Part shown: one piece after another, positions 1 through 13,300 of the stretch
Layout of the letters: each line of letters opens with the position of its first letter
Position numbering within the stretch: position 1 is the first letter of the stretch
NCBI GenBank assembly: GCA_947000775.1
Contig: CAMQGK010000637.1
Coordinates: forward strand, 27,079,501-27,143,500
Direction of reading: 5' to 3'
DNA length: 64,000 nt
From: Pterois miles
Taxonomy: Eukaryota; Chordata; Actinopteri; Perciformes; Scorpaenidae
The notes under the pieces: model-generated
Told to the model about the DNA's origin: nothing
What the model saw: the letters and a program-made list of their open reading frames with translations, nothing else
Database searches by the model: none
Made by a program: the position numbers and the translations under genes

Positions 1-386
1 CAGACCGGTCAGGGTTCCCATGCTGACCCCTGTCCACCGCTTACAATGGGCATGTGAGCATCAGAACTGGACCACAGAGCAATGGAGGAAGGTGGCCTGG
101 TCTGATGAATCATGTTTTTCTTTTACATCATATGGATGGCCAGGTGCATTCGCCTCGCTTACCAGGGGAAGACGTGGCACCAGGATGCACTATGGGAAGA
201 AGGTAAGCCAGCAGAGGCAGTGCGCACACTGCAAAAATGGTTCAAGAACAGTCTGAGGAACACAACGAGTTCGAGGTGTTGACTTGGCCTCCAAATTCTC
301 CTGATCTGAATCCAACTGAGCATCTCTGGGATGTGCTGGACCTACGCAATATTAGGCCGGTGGTCATAATGTTATGGCTGACCAGT
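1..386 (+). pseudogene. Tc1/mariner transposase remnant, 3' half
   Basis: Broken transposase-derived sequence. One frame gives WSDESCF and, after a shift, DGxV...RLPGEDVAPGCTMG; another gives PPNSPDLNPTEHLWDVLD. These are the second and third catalytic-region motifs of fish Tc1-like DDE transposases. The middle of the catalytic domain is deleted and stops interrupt the frames. It ends near GGTGGTCATAATGTTATGGC, which resembles the terminal repeat of a common teleost Tc1 family. Inactive. Confidence 0.85.
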
Positions 387-1397
387 TTAAGTCCCAACAT
401 GTCAGCTTTTTCTCTCTCTTTATAACTCTCTGGTTGGTTTAATGACTTTTAAATGTCATCAACATCGTCTCATCTCAATATCATCGACTGAAGTTTCCTT
501 CCCTAATAAAGACTCTCAAAGCCGGGGCAGGCGAGTCTAACCTACTTTAAACCCAATCAGATGGAGGCTGTTGATGATGATGAAGGGTTAGCTGATGTGC
601 GCTGACACATTTAACCTGTGTCAAAGTGTCACACTGAATGGGGTCTGATGGCGAATGAGCCTTGAAGCAAGTGGCTGTTGCATGTTATAGGTCCACCGGA
701 GGAGTCACTTCATAGAGCTGCCAAAACAACATTTTCATTATGCTCTGAATGAGAGAGTCTCTGCTTATCAGCCAACTCTGAGCACAATCTGGTGCCTCAA
801 CAGACGGGACAATTAGGACAGCATCTGAAATTTATTTATATTTTATGATGTATATTTATATATGAGGCAATATGGCTAGATGTAAGCGACGCCTATTAGT
901 TGCATCTCCTTATGAAAAAGCTCAAAGCATAACTGCACGCTCCATTACAGTGCACCCATCACACAAAACAAGGATTTCTTAAACACATGCACATGAATAA
1001 TTGTAAAAAAACAAAGATTTGAAGTGTAAAAATACATTTGTGTCACTGTTAACACGCTGGTGTATGGTGTAGAGACAGCTCTACTGGTTAAAAGTGAAAT
1101 GCATCTGTTCTGTCAGACAGACGACTGAAAAACACAGCTGGAATGTGTCTGCTTTAGACAGACTGTAATTAAATTCAGTTTTAAAAACTGTAACAGTTCA
1201 ACAGGAAGCCAATATGACTGATAGTTATGCTTTGAGTTGATTTGTTCAGTCTCAGGAAGCCTGGGGCCTGTGACACAAAGACAACTTAGTGGGATGGCAG
1301 CCATTTTTGAGGCTTCTGGTAGCACAAAACTAGGTCACTTTTAACCAGGATGGATCACCATTCTGCCTTTTCAAATTAATTGGGTTATTTCTACAGG
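387..1397. other. Intronic sequence without recognised features
   Basis: Part of the intron downstream of the last visible cntnap exon. I see no exon of the transmembrane region, no long ORF and no repeat family I can name. It is moderately AT-rich. Confidence 0.6.
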
Positions 1398-2110
1398 ATC
1401 CATCCATCCATCCATGGTGTTCCACTTATCCGGGGCCAGGTCGTGGGATGAGCAGGCTTAGCAGGGAATTCCAGACATCCCTCTCCCCCAGCAACGTTTT
1501 CCCAGCTCTTTCTGTGGGATGCCGAGGTTCCCAGGCCAAACGACATACACAATCTCTCCAGCGTGGTCTAGGTCTACCCTGGAGCCTCTTACCAGTTGGA
1601 TGTGCCCGGAAAACTTCCCAAGGGAGGCATCCAGGAGGCATCCTGATCAGATGCCTGAACCACTTCAGCTGACCCCTTTCGACACAATGGAGCAGCGGAT
1701 TTACTCCGAGCTGATTAAGTAATGAAGGAAACTCATTTCGGCTGCTTGTATCCGCAGTCTCATTCTTTCCTGTCACTACCCAAAGCTCTAGACCATAGGT
1801 GAGGGCTGGAACGCAGATGCACTGGTAAATGAAGGGTTTTCCAGCTTAGCTCCCTCTTCAACAGTCCTGTCTTGAAGGGAACCAGCCAATTGGGGAACCT
1901 CTCAGGTTGATAGTTTAGGTTAGACAGTGATCTTGAATAGTTAAGGTTAGGATAGGTCGTTGTCGATATATTTGCAGATATCGGAACAAATTTTGCAATT
2001 TGCGGGTTTCCTTCTAGACACGACCCTCTTCACCACAAAAGATTCGGTTCGCTGCACTGAACCGAGATACTTGCTCTCTCACTTGGGGGAGTGACTTGGA
2101 ATCCTGGTAC
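1398..2110 (-). mobile_element. LINE (non-LTR retrotransposon) 3' fragment
   Basis: The minus strand encodes degenerate reverse-transcriptase C-terminal sequence: VERGQLKWFRHLIRMPPGCL, then RLQGRPRPRWRDCVCRLAWE, then GERDVWNSLLSLL. This is a very common ending of a fish LINE ORF. It finishes in a GGAT-type tail (CATCCATCCATCC on the plus strand at about 1400-1416). Homology seems to continue to about 2110 with indels. Both strands carry short open frames here that are not genes. The exact LINE clade is not resolved. Confidence 0.8.
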
Positions 2111-2725
2111 AGGCGTGTCCCACGTAGTAAGGTTGAGTCTTAGTGTACATTTTGTACCTCTCTCTCCTTTTCCTGTCTATCTACAGCTCTATCATATAAT
2201 AAAGGCAGAAAAAGTCCTAAAAAATAATCTTTAAAAAAAAAAAAATCTTGGTAGAGGTCGAAAGATAGAGCAACTATTTGGGAAATTTTTGATTAATGTG
2301 CCAATTATTTTTTAATGAATCGAGTCTATGTAATGTCACTTCATAGTGAAAACTGGCCTCCGTAATTTCCCCTCAAATAACTTTTGTTTTGTCAGTCACT
2401 CATTAAGATAATGTAATGTACAACAACATTAAAAAAGCTGCAAATCCCCATATTTAAGAAGCTGGAACCAGAATAAATAACTGGAGGGATTAATTAAGTA
2501 ATTGATTGGTTTCAGAGCTGTCACCTTTTTCTTCTCACTCGAGTTTGCTGGCCAGAAGAAAACACTTTTTTTTTTAATTTGATGGAAAAATCCTTCACTT
2601 TTGGGAAAACTAAACTTCAGAGTGACCTACAGGTGACCTCAAACACACAGAATAGAAAAAAATAGGTTGTGTGGTTTTCAGCATTTGCTGCTCAACTATT
2701 TAGTGTCAGTGTGTGAGTGTTTCAC
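2111..2725. other. Intron flank of exon 17 with weak repeat similarity
   Basis: Noncoding. The stretch 2420-2540 (AAGAAGCTGGAACCAGAAT and following) resembles the 3' part of a TAGGGCTGCAAC-type hAT MITE, but the copy is decayed. Nothing else is recognised. Confidence 0.4.
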
Positions 2726-2926
2726 CTTGCAGTGTGTGCGAGGTGGACTCCGCCAGCGCTCCGCAGTTTGATTGGACCAACGGTCCACGGATGGTCACCA
2801 ATGAGCTTCCTCGATTGGTCAGCGCTGCCTTCAGCGGTGCTACGTGATTGAACTGGACCGATGAGAGGCAGCCGATGAAGCCTTTAGAAGCCGCTTGCAT
2901 CACTTCCTCGTTGAGGTTTTCCCTCC
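2726..2926 (-). CDS. cntnap4: cntnap exon 17 of window: end of laminin-G 4 and juxtamembrane start
   Basis: A 201-base exon after CTGCAG and before GTGAAA. It reads RRENLNEEVMQAASKGFIGC, then LSSVQFNHVAPLKAALTNRG, then VQSNCGALAESTSHTLQ plus G. GF(x)GCLSxVQ(x)xHVAPLKAAL closes laminin-G 4 and NCG carries its last conserved cysteine. The remaining juxtamembrane, transmembrane and cytoplasmic exons are not visible downstream within the window. Confidence 0.96.
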
Positions 2927-5900
2927 CTGCAGAGATGCACATGATCAGCAAAAATACACCTTGATATTTTTTTGAATTACAGTAATTCCTGAGAAACAAA
3001 ATCAGGGGATTAGTTTTACAGTAATTTTCTGAACACAATGGCAGGACTTACTGGTGACTTTGCCCAATGTCAGGGATCTGATTAAGATCAGCTCTGCATC
3101 AGATGACAGTGTGTACTTTCTGTGGATGTCCTGGTCGATCTGGTTGAGTGGAGAGAAATCAAATAACAAGGCAATTACAAGAAATCTAAACCGAGGTAAC
3201 ACCAGCAGCAGCAGCAGCACATTTCAATACATTATAGATTGAGAATCGTCTTCTACAGCTTCATGACAACCATATCCGCCCACAGTTAGCTTTGAAGCGA
3301 TGTAGACCTTTCACTCCTGCACCTCCATGCTGACTCAGTTGCATCACTTAACTTGATGATCTGCAATAAAACACTGCAGGATTTTGATTACGTCCACTTC
3401 CGTTTATAAAGTGCTTACAGTGGAACATCTACTGTACAGGCCAGCTGATGACCCAGCTAGGAATAGATTTAATTGCAGTGGGAAATTAATTTGAACGCCA
3501 TCTCTAGCATTTAGAAAATTAAATTCTAGTTCCTTACTGATATGTGCTGAAGTTGTGTCATTATACAGAATTAGATTAAGTGTTCAAATTGTTGGTTTAT
3601 AATCCTGGAAGAGAGTAGGCCTTTCTTTTATTTTATACTGTTGTGGTGATTTCACATATTTTTATTGTGTTGTTGACAAGGTCCTCAAAGTCAAATATAA
3701 ACACAAGCTCTACTTCCAAACCTTTCAGGGAGCTTTCAACCACATCTAAGGCTCGTTCACACTGCAAACTAGAGGTCAACCAATATGCGTTTTTTATGGC
3801 CAATGCAGATTTTCTACAGAATCAGGACAGCCGATGGCCGATATATGATGCAGTTTTTTTTTTTTTTTTTGCTGATATCTTTGGCTGTTTTTCTTTTTTT
3901 CCCCCTCCATCTGAAAAAAGGTAACAGCTTAATAATAACAAAAGATACTGAAAATTTCTTAAGTAAACATTTATTGATCAACAGTTACGGTCTGTCTCTC
4001 CAATCAGCATTTATTTGCAAAGGTTAGCCCACTGGGCTGCATCTACTGACGCCTGCTGATAGCAATTTGATTGACACAAGAGGCGGAGTCACACCTGTTG
4101 TACAGCAACAACACTGGGCTGTCTAATTGGCTTAATATTATCAGACATCAGCTGATGCCTAAGCATGTTAAAAAAAGAAAAATATAAGCCTGACTAATCT
4201 GTCTGCCTCTACTGCAGACCCTGGTGTTGACGTTATCAACATCAGCGTCCAGTATGATGCTGTCACAGTCCTGAACCGACCCTTAAAGAGAACAATAACA
4301 AAGGTGTGACATGCAGCAGGCTGACACTCTGAAGACAACATGGAGGCCTCTGAAGTCACTGAAGTACGGCTTTTTGTGGAGCAACGGCTGCTTTTTCTGT
4401 GTGGAGGTATGTGTGGACGCAGATTCGGAGCTCGGAGAGGTGGGATCGTGACATGAACGGCTTCACGGCGCAGGATTTTTAATGATGATCTCGAGTGACA
4501 TAAAGGTCGCGTGAATTTTGACATGACTGTTCAGACTGAGGCCGCATTGGAAAAAAATCTGACCTGTGTCTGATTTAGGACCACATATGAAAGGGGCCCA
4601 AATCAGAATTGAAAATATCAGATTTGAGTCACACATGCACAAAAAAAATCTGATTTAGGCCACTTCACAGACGCTGTCAGCAGATGGAGCTTTCTCAGTT
4701 GTCGTCACGTGTAGTAAGACAGTAAGTATGGAACTTCGGACTTGCCTTGCAATAACAGTTGGTCCAATATAAGGACGGGAGATTTTAATCTCTGCCAACG
4801 CAAGATACTGTTCTTCAGTGCAGAGCAAATTCCATCTGCTAATGCCGACTGTTAGACGAGGCTGATAGCTCTGCAAAAAGCTAATAATTGGATGGTGAGT
4901 AAATATTATCTTGTCACTCTCAAAACCACATTACGTTTATAGACCTTTTCATTGCCACTCTGTTGCTAGGGCAACAACAGCTTTGGTCCAAGTTTACTTC
5001 CTGTCAGCTACTGCAATGAAAAAACATTAAAAGAGGCTATGAGCACCTTTGCCAACATAATATTATCATAATACAGCTCAGCTTTTCTCTATGGATCAGA
5101 GAGAATGCAAAACATACTGCAAGGTAACATACTGACAGGTCGCTCAAAACTTACTGTGAGGGAACATAAATACAAAGTCCAAAGGGTCCAAATATACAGT
5201 ACATATATTGAGGGCACAATTTACTAATTGTGTGTGCAAGATATAATTACTTATTCATTAATTAAAGCATTTGCACATTTTGGTTAATTTCTGCACGGAA
5301 ATTAAATGTATATAGAGCCAGCACAGCACACCCTGTGTCTAATAATTAATCAAAACAACACATTTGATGTGCACATAAGCACGATGGGGTTTACTTTACA
5401 ACAGTCTGATGCTGGTTACACAAAATATAACCAGTGGACCTGCCTTGCATAATTGGCAGCAAACAATGTCACTCCAGTTAGAGACTGCAGCAGAGTGCTG
5501 GCTCTCTGCACGTACACCTATCACGAATTAACCAAAACGTGGGAACAAGTTAATTATTGATAACATTCAGCCTTGAGATGTCACATTCTCCCTCCCCCAT
5601 TGCACTGCAATTACTTCCCAACAAGTCGTTGCCAGACACTTGACGTCAGTCTCAGCCATTTATCTGTTTTTCCCCACCAGGTGACGACCCAGAGATAAAC
5701 CGTGACACCGACGTTGTTTTACTATTGGCTCACAAGCCTTGTAACCACTGGGAACCGAACATCAGATATCTTCCACAGAGATAAACAAAACACTCATTGT
5801 GGATCTGCCAAAATTTTTAAAGTGATTAATTCACAACCCTAATTTTTTTCCATGCTTTTATTCAACACCTTTCCAGAAGCTCTGTGGATGTGTTATCAAT

Positions 5901-7264
5901 TTTTTTAAATATTCATCTACATAAACATGTAACATAAAAATGTTGAATTGAGGTACTGAATTACATCTAATCTAGGCCTTGATATAGAGATTTTCTTGTC
6001 TCAGGGTACTGCTCACCTGTACGTAGAGGTTTTTCCCCACTCGGTGGATTCTGATTCGATGGAGTCGTCCGTCTGCCAGGTTAGCGAGGACCGGACTGAA
6101 CACGTCTGGACTCCTGTCAGTCTGGAGGTGGTACCAGATCTGTAGACTCCCTGGACACAAACCATGAAAAGGCATGCAGCACTCTCCTTCAAACAGATCT
6201 CTGTAGAAGAGCTCTTTACAAGGAGTGATTCACTATCATGCTCACACTAAAAGCCATGGACTCAAGTCCAGTCCACTGACATGAAAACCACACTTTGGCT
6301 TCAAGTATGTGAACACAGGAGGAGAGAATACACCGATTTACTAAGATGATGTGGCTGCTCATATATAAATAGGCTGCTATATCTGAACTTCTTCAATTGC
6401 CTTTTGAGATATACAAATATTTATCTCATAGCTCTTCGCTCCCACACAGAAAAAGTCAATATGTGCTCAGTGTTCCTCCCACACACACCACCGCTGCCAG
6501 ATCAAAGAGTCAGATAGCTATGCATTGTCAAGTGGAGCCGGGTCAATATTACAATTCCCGGTCTGTAGGTGAAGGGCTTTGTGTAGTGATTAATTTCAAA
6601 TCCTGAGAGTGCTCCTATGGATGAAGGTCACTGTGGATGAAGTGTCTCCTTTGCCCTTCAGTGTTTACACAGACCCCAGGAACATGGGAGGTGTGATTTA
6701 ACACAAAAGAGTGTCTTATAGGACGCTGACACCAACTCTGACTAACAACTGCACTGTCACTCAATATGATACTCCAAAGTTTGGGTACAGCTTAAAGGCT
6801 GTCAGCTTAAAGCTTTGAGGCCTTTCTTGTGTCAGAAGCTGACAATGCTGAGATACGGCGCTGACAGCAGGAAACACGCCGTAACAAGTGAGGACCTTTT
6901 TCTGAAACTCTCTCCAGACTTAAAGGAACAGTGTGTTGCATTTAGTTGGATCTATTGGCAAAAACAGAATAAAACTATAAGATGTCTTCTTTAGTGTAGG
7001 ATCAACATTTGTTACCGTAGGATGAGCTGCTATTATCTACATACGGAGTGGGTCCTCGTCATGGAGCCAGCCATGTTTCTACCGTAGCCCACAATCACCG
7101 GACTCGACTGTTAACAGGCATTTAAATAGCCGTTATCGGTTGCAATAAGCACCAGAGATGTGTGTCATTAGGAGCCTACCCTGCCTGCTGTGTTGCTACA
7201 CATTCTAACAGCTGAAACTGTATGAAATGTCTGAACACAAACACGCAGGCTTCTTTAGGTTTAG

Positions 7265-7300
<36 letters not shown>

Positions 7301-10300
7301 ACTTAAGGTAAAGTTTAGGGTAAAAAATTGGGGCTTAAAAAGACTTTCAAAAGTGAGAACGAAATGTGAAGCTTGTGAACACAGACAACTACATGTTGTA
7401 ACAAAGGCTGTCTTAATGTCTTTAATGCATTAACACCACTTAATGCGTAGCAGGTTCAGGTTTAGAGTGAAGATACTGGCATCACATGAAGCTAGAAAAC
7501 CTAATGAATCCATGGTACCAACCATGTTATACTAGCTTGAAGGAGCGTAGAGGAGGCTAAATAATGCTCCAAACTTAATGCTCAATTTGAATTAAAAACT
7601 GTCGCTGCCATTTTCAAAGGGGTTCCTTGACCTCTGACCTCCAGATGTGTGAATGTAAATGGGTTCTATGGGTGCCCACCAGTCTCCCCTTTACAGACAT
7701 GCCCAACTTTATGATAATCATATGCAGGTTTTGGCAACTCATAGTCAAGTCGGCACAATGACAGCTGTTGTTGCCTGTTGGGCTGCAGTTTGCCAGGTTA
7801 TGATTTGAGCATATTTTTATGCAAAATGCAGAACCTGTGAGGGTTTCTGAACAATATCTGTCATTTTTGTTAACTGACTTCTTACAATCAACATATAAAT
7901 GTAGTATATTTGCATAGAGCAGCATATTAGCTCACTTCAGATCTCCCTTTACGGTACATTTTGAAAAGATAAAAAACGGCAGTAATGGCATTAACTATGG
8001 ACAATCATGCAATGAATTGCAATTACATATTTTCATATACTGACAGCCCTAGTTGTAACCTATGTTTTGAGTCCCATCCATCTGCTCCTGTCATAATTAC
8101 TATGTTTGCTAGTGGTCGCTGTCGTCTGTGATCTACCATGTGAAAGGATGATAAAACCTACTACTGGGTGTAGTAAGCCCCTATTGGCTCACATCTATGG
8201 TGCTTCTAGTGACTGACAACTATTGAATCCAAACACTAACTCTAGATAGGGCTATTTGTGTTTTTGCGTCAGCCACCACAGTTCTTCAGGTTTAGTAGGC
8301 TGGAAAATATTCAGTTGGTTGCAATCTGAAGCCTCACCACTAGATACTGCCAAATTCATCACAATGCACCTTTAAGTCCAATAGCAATTGGAGCTTTTTG
8401 TTTCTGTTCTTTTATTGTTCTGTTTACAGTCAAAGGTTTTTTTCATGTTTTCCTTTGGATATATAATGACTTTTATTGTGCATATCGACTGGCTTAATGT
8501 ATTAGACTGCAAGACTACCAGTGAAGAAAGATGCAGAGGAGGAGCAGAACGGCGGAGGGTAAATCTATTCATTAGTCCATAATCGGTTTGTGTGGGTGGC
8601 TCTGGTGTTGTATCCATGCTGGCAGCTGTAGTGCCAGTAACACATTAGAGTGCTCAACACCGCTCAACATGTAAATAAAAGTGAGATTTCCCAAAAAATT
8701 GATTTTGAGGATTTCATGTTGTGTTAATTAAGTGGCCCTAGACCCCCTGAGACATCCATGTTTTGCACACTGTTTTGACATGTCCTAGCAATGGGTTCTT
8801 GCTGGAGGTGAAAAATGGTAGCTGGAGAGCAAGCGGGAATGTGATTGAATCCTTTTTTTTAAGTGGATTTTTCTTCCTAAACATGTCAGTCTCCAAGTGG
8901 CGTATCTCGTTTTAAGTGCAAACGCAAAGTGGACCATCCTACTGTCAAAGGAAGCAGTCCCCTATGTAATTATGCGAAATGATTTGGTAACCATGGTAAC
9001 ACATCTGTGTCAGCTTGTGAGTGCAGGGATTTTCCCCTGATAACCAGAAACTGAGTGTGCAGAGCCTGTGTCCTTCCGCACAACCCCCCAGGTCCTGTTT
9101 TGGTCCAGTTTCTACCCATTTGTCATTATTTGTGACCAATAAAGCTCATACGCACCTATTTCTACGTCAGTTCTTTGTCGCCACCAGACAAGTTAAATAA
9201 ATGCAGAAGGTGTGACTGTTTGTCCAAAAGCATATCTGTACACCCGACGCTGCTGCCACGTCTCTGCTGTGGAGCCGTTTTTCAGTCAGAGGAGGTTCAG
9301 TAAAACTGGATTGTGACACACAGCTAATAACCAACAATAATTTCCTCCATATTAGACTCTAAGATCCGCACTGTCAAGACAGCTTGCTATTGGGTGACAG
9401 CGGAAATTGGCAGGTGAAAGGTCACCAAAGGTGAATTTGATGCAAAGAATTTGCACCGATTCCTCCATTTGGAAAAGATGCCAAAAAATAAGCTTTAAAA
9501 AAAAAATTAATGCACTGTGGGCAACAAAAATTCGAAATAACTGAGCATGTAAGCAAATAGTTTCACACCTTTTATCACTGAGCTTCGTAGCTGGAAAAAG
9601 TTTTGATTCCATGACTACTCATCTGACAAAAAAACCCCATTTTGACCTCACTGTCATCGCGTTAATCACAGTTTTATCACATCTCTGTCATTTCAACTGA
9701 GGGCTGAAGATCTGAGGGATTCATACATCAAACACTAATCCAAATCGTTGCTGCCACACGATGATGTAAACCATACAGCATTTTATCTGACAGGATTTAA
9801 AATGGTTTCAAATGGCTGTGGACAACAACCATGCAGCTGCAGTGGGTTGGTGTATGTAACAAGGTGGAAGATGTGTTTGCTAACAATGCAGCTGCTAAAT
9901 TTATCTGGCTGGCTGTGTAGGCCAATTTACGGTTTTCTCCACTGCGGTGATGAAGGCTAAAGATAACATTCAAAGAAGTATATATAAATACTAGAAAAGT
10001 GCACTCAGTCAGTAGAGTGCAGTGCTCTCTCCTACCAAATGAAGTGTGAGTTGAGTGAGTCCCACCCAAAGATAACAAAAACAGATTTATAACATCTCAT
10101 ATTGTGCCTAACATTAGTGGATCATAACACATTGGTTATGGAGTTAATCTGCAAATGCTCTGGTTCAAACTGTCTATGGATGTCAGTATTTGAGCCATGA
10201 CAAGGGCCAGAATGTGGCCTGCAACAGACTAGGTAAGGCTTATTTTTAGCCTAGCTAATTGATAAATTATAACTCATAAATGCCTTTTGCTACTGAAGTA

Positions 10301-13300
10301 GTTGTTGATCACTCGCGGCCCCTATGAGGAGTAAGGAGTCAGCAGTCAATGACGGTATTAAACAGTGAATAAAACACGTTTTCAAAAACTGTGAATCACC
10401 ACAACCATGAGAGGTCCTTGAGCATAGTCATAAACAAGCATAAAAATACTAAGTAGATGGGTCCAGTAATATGTGAGACACACACGACTGAACACATTAT
10501 CTCCCCACAGGTTTATGCCTGGCAGAGATAACAATCTATGTCATACTGTGTCGCAGGTCATTTTACTTTCACACTATTAATATAATTCCTGAATGTACCG
10601 TTCTTGGCCAGGATGACAGCGATGTATTGCTGGCTGAAGGTGCTGACAGTGAGCAGCATGGCCGGCCTCTGGGAGGTGACGAAGCTGAAGGCCATGTCCT
10701 CTCTGGCCCTGCTGGTGCTGCTTTCTGTGGAAACACTGGAAGCCTGCGAGCGTCTGTTCTGCATCACTGAGAAGGGCTCCTGGAAGGTGTAGGTCACTGA
10801 GGACTCCATGTCGAAGGACACCGACACCTCTGCACACACAGAGAGAGCGATTTCAGTGCCTGGAGCTCTGTACAACTGTTTTTGAAATGAGATTAAAAGA
10901 GTGAAAACCAGCTTACAACCTCCAGAGGCTGCAATGTTCATTACACCTCTAATTATGAAAGTGTTAGCTGGAAAAGTCAACACAACCCTAATCAAATGTG
11001 GGGTAAAAAATATAGTTTCTGTCTAATGGGTACAGCTACAGCGAAGGCACTGTTTTGAATGAAAATCTGTCTTTGTTCAGAGGAGTATCGGCATATGCAG
11101 GTACACAAGAACTCGCTGGGCAAGTGGATTTACTGTATATACCTACTATCCATCTTACAGAGCAAGGCTGCAGCAAAATATATGCAGTATACTGTATTAT
11201 GTGGCTTTTTCTGCACAAAGGACACAGCTTTTATCTTAAAGATAAACTCACTTTTCTGTAACACCAGTTAATCATGTGCATTACAAATATGGAGCCAACA
11301 CATTATTAAGCATCATCAGAGAAAAGTCAATGACGGAAATAATGTTGACAACAAACCAGCAGCTGCAACAGCACCACAGGGATACAAGTATGTCGATCAG
11401 CAGACCGCTGTTACCTCTACAAACCTCCCTTGACAGTTTGCACCTATTCTGTGTTATGTTGTGTGAAAAAGTCAAATTTCTTACCTTTCAAATTAAATAA
11501 ATAGCTTGTGGAGCTAAAAGGGAGCAGGGCAGTGTAAGGGGGATGGGAGAGACAGTATGCCAACATACCAAGACGCCATCACATCACTGTTTCCTTTGAC
11601 ATTGTTTGAGCACCTCAGTGATACCCACAGACTATATACTATATACTATATACTATAAGAAGTGGAAGTAGTCACTGTGGCATCACCCACTGGTTTGTGG
11701 ATTTGCTGTTTAGAAGCCTTGAGTTTGGAAATTTGGCCGTCACCATCTTGGTTTTGTGGAACCAGAGGTGACACAAGAGGGTGAAGTTAAGTACAACTCA
11801 GTGCCGAATTAGACATTTTTAGGCAACCACAGTGGTTACAATTAACTTTCATGTAGGGCTGCAACTGATTATTTTTATTGTAAATTAATCTGTTGATTAT
11901 TTTCTCGATTAGTTGATGAGTTGTTTGTTCGATAAAATGTCAAAAAATGTTGATCAGTGTTTCCCAAAGCCCAAGATGATGTCCTCAAATGTCTTGTTTT
12001 GTCCCCAACTCAAAGATATTCAGTTTACTGTCACAAAGGAGGACAGAAACCAGAAAATATTCACATTTAAGAAGCTGCAATCAGAGTATTTTTACTTTTT
12101 CTCTTAGATAATTGAAAAGATTTCCGCACACTTCGATCCTTTCGCTTGATTCTTTAATACTAAGCTTTCGGTCTGTCAGACCTTCATCATACATGTATGC
12201 TCTGATGATACAGCGTGGGTCATCAGTGTGTGCAAATCTTTTCAATTATCTTTTTGACTCGTTTATTTTTCCAGCACCTTAGCTAAGATTTAGACAGGTG
12301 GAGTCGTTCATCTAGCATTACTTTTTTCTTAGAAAATTACTCAGAATGATTAAAACACACTGTGGTAGTGACCTGTCAATCACAAGGTAGCCCCGCCCTA
12401 AAGCATCCCCTGCTTTATGGTCTATTTGACTCTAAATGGACCATAATTTACTAAATGAACATCATGCTGAATTAAAGACGACTTGAAACTAGTGATTGAG
12501 ACCATAAACTCAGCACTGGCTTCACTTTTTAGAAGCGGAGGTTGCCGCCTTGTAGTACCACAGTCTGCGCTAGTCTAGCTGCACATCCACTTACAATCTC
12601 TAGGCAACTGCTGCATATCATTGCTGGGTAATGTACTGATACATTTAAACACTGCGAAAATAAAACTGACAGTTTGTTTTGCAAAGAGGCACGGTTTAAT
12701 CATACCCTTGCTTTTAATGTCGAACACTTTCATTGCGTCAAAACTTCAGACCTTTGAAAATCTGCCTTCATACTATCATACAGCTGAAAGCATTTATCTA
12801 AGAGCTGCATTTTATTTCTGAAAGTTTAAGTTTCCAAAGAGACAAGGATCAAAGGAGAGTCTTTAACCTACAGGGGACATATCTGATAGGCACCACAACA
12901 ACACAGTGCTAAGATCCAAGTTGTAATAAAGTAGAAATATCTTTGAACAGCAGTGGGATTAACTGTATCCTGGCATGGCTGTCACTTTCATATTTAACAC
13001 ACCAAGCAAGAGGAAACAGTGTAAACAGTGCAGTGTTGTCTGACACATTTCCAGCCAGAATCTCCATCTCTTGATGCTCAGAATACGTCTTCAAACTATT
13101 TCTCTCCATCAGCGTATATGTGGCTGTTTGCTCAACCTGCTGCTCTGGTGGGTTTCGCCTGTGTTGGCGTCTGTGCTCATATACTGCAGGAGATCATCTG
13201 GTCTAATGCATTTTAAATGCTCTTGGAGTCTGGAGCCAGGACAAGTATTAATTGCCTCTTGCATTACTTGCATTTTTTATTGATGCGCTGTAATGGAACA

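Larger units (their letters stand above)
6920..8375. mobile_element. MITE with TTAAAGG / CCTTTAA termini, interrupted by another repeat
   Basis: Left end TTAAAGGAACAGTGTGTTGC and right end CACAATGCACCTTTAA are the two ends of a widespread teleost MITE. The left part carries the typical GGATCTATTGGCAAAAACAG and GAGCTGCTATTATCTACATA blocks. The right part carries CTAACTCTAGATAGGGCTAT. A second repeat (about 7415-8050) and a poly-A tract separate the halves. A partial copy of the same right end is at 44761-44870. Confidence 0.7.
6151..10598. other. Intron between exons 14 and 15
   Basis: A 4.4 kb intron. It contains the nested repeat pair at 6920-8375, a 33-base poly-A tract and otherwise unrecognised AT-rich sequence (8400-10598). 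Short ORFs here have no family features. Confidence 0.5.
11625..12600 (+). repeat. Teleost interspersed repeat, outer layer of a nested insertion
   Basis: The left arm (about 11625-11853) includes AGAAGTGGAAGTAGTCACTG and GGCCGTCACCATCTTGGTTT. The right arm (about 12360-12600) includes GACCTGTCAATCACAAGGTA, GCCCCGCCCTAAAGCAT and GATTGAGACCATAAACTCA. I recognise both as parts of one frequent fish repeat. The arms are separated by a hAT MITE at 11854-12350. Boundaries are approximate. Confidence 0.6.

Noticed and set aside
1426..1776. 116-codon minus-strand ORF as a host gene
   Set aside because: It is the decayed C-terminus of a LINE ORF (RMPPGxLP...GRPRPRWRD...GERDVWNSLL).
1..2725. Search for the transmembrane and cytoplasmic cntnap exons
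   Set aside because: Reading the minus strand here I found no GGVIAVVIF-type segment or tail motif; the stretch is transposon-derived or featureless.
4168..4524. 118-codon basic ORF on the minus strand
   Set aside because: Lies in repeat-like sequence with ATCTGATTT motifs and shows no domain or coding-like composition.
5641..5648. TGACGTCA cAMP-response element
   Set aside because: A single 8-base match is expected about once by chance in a window of this size, with no promoter nearby.
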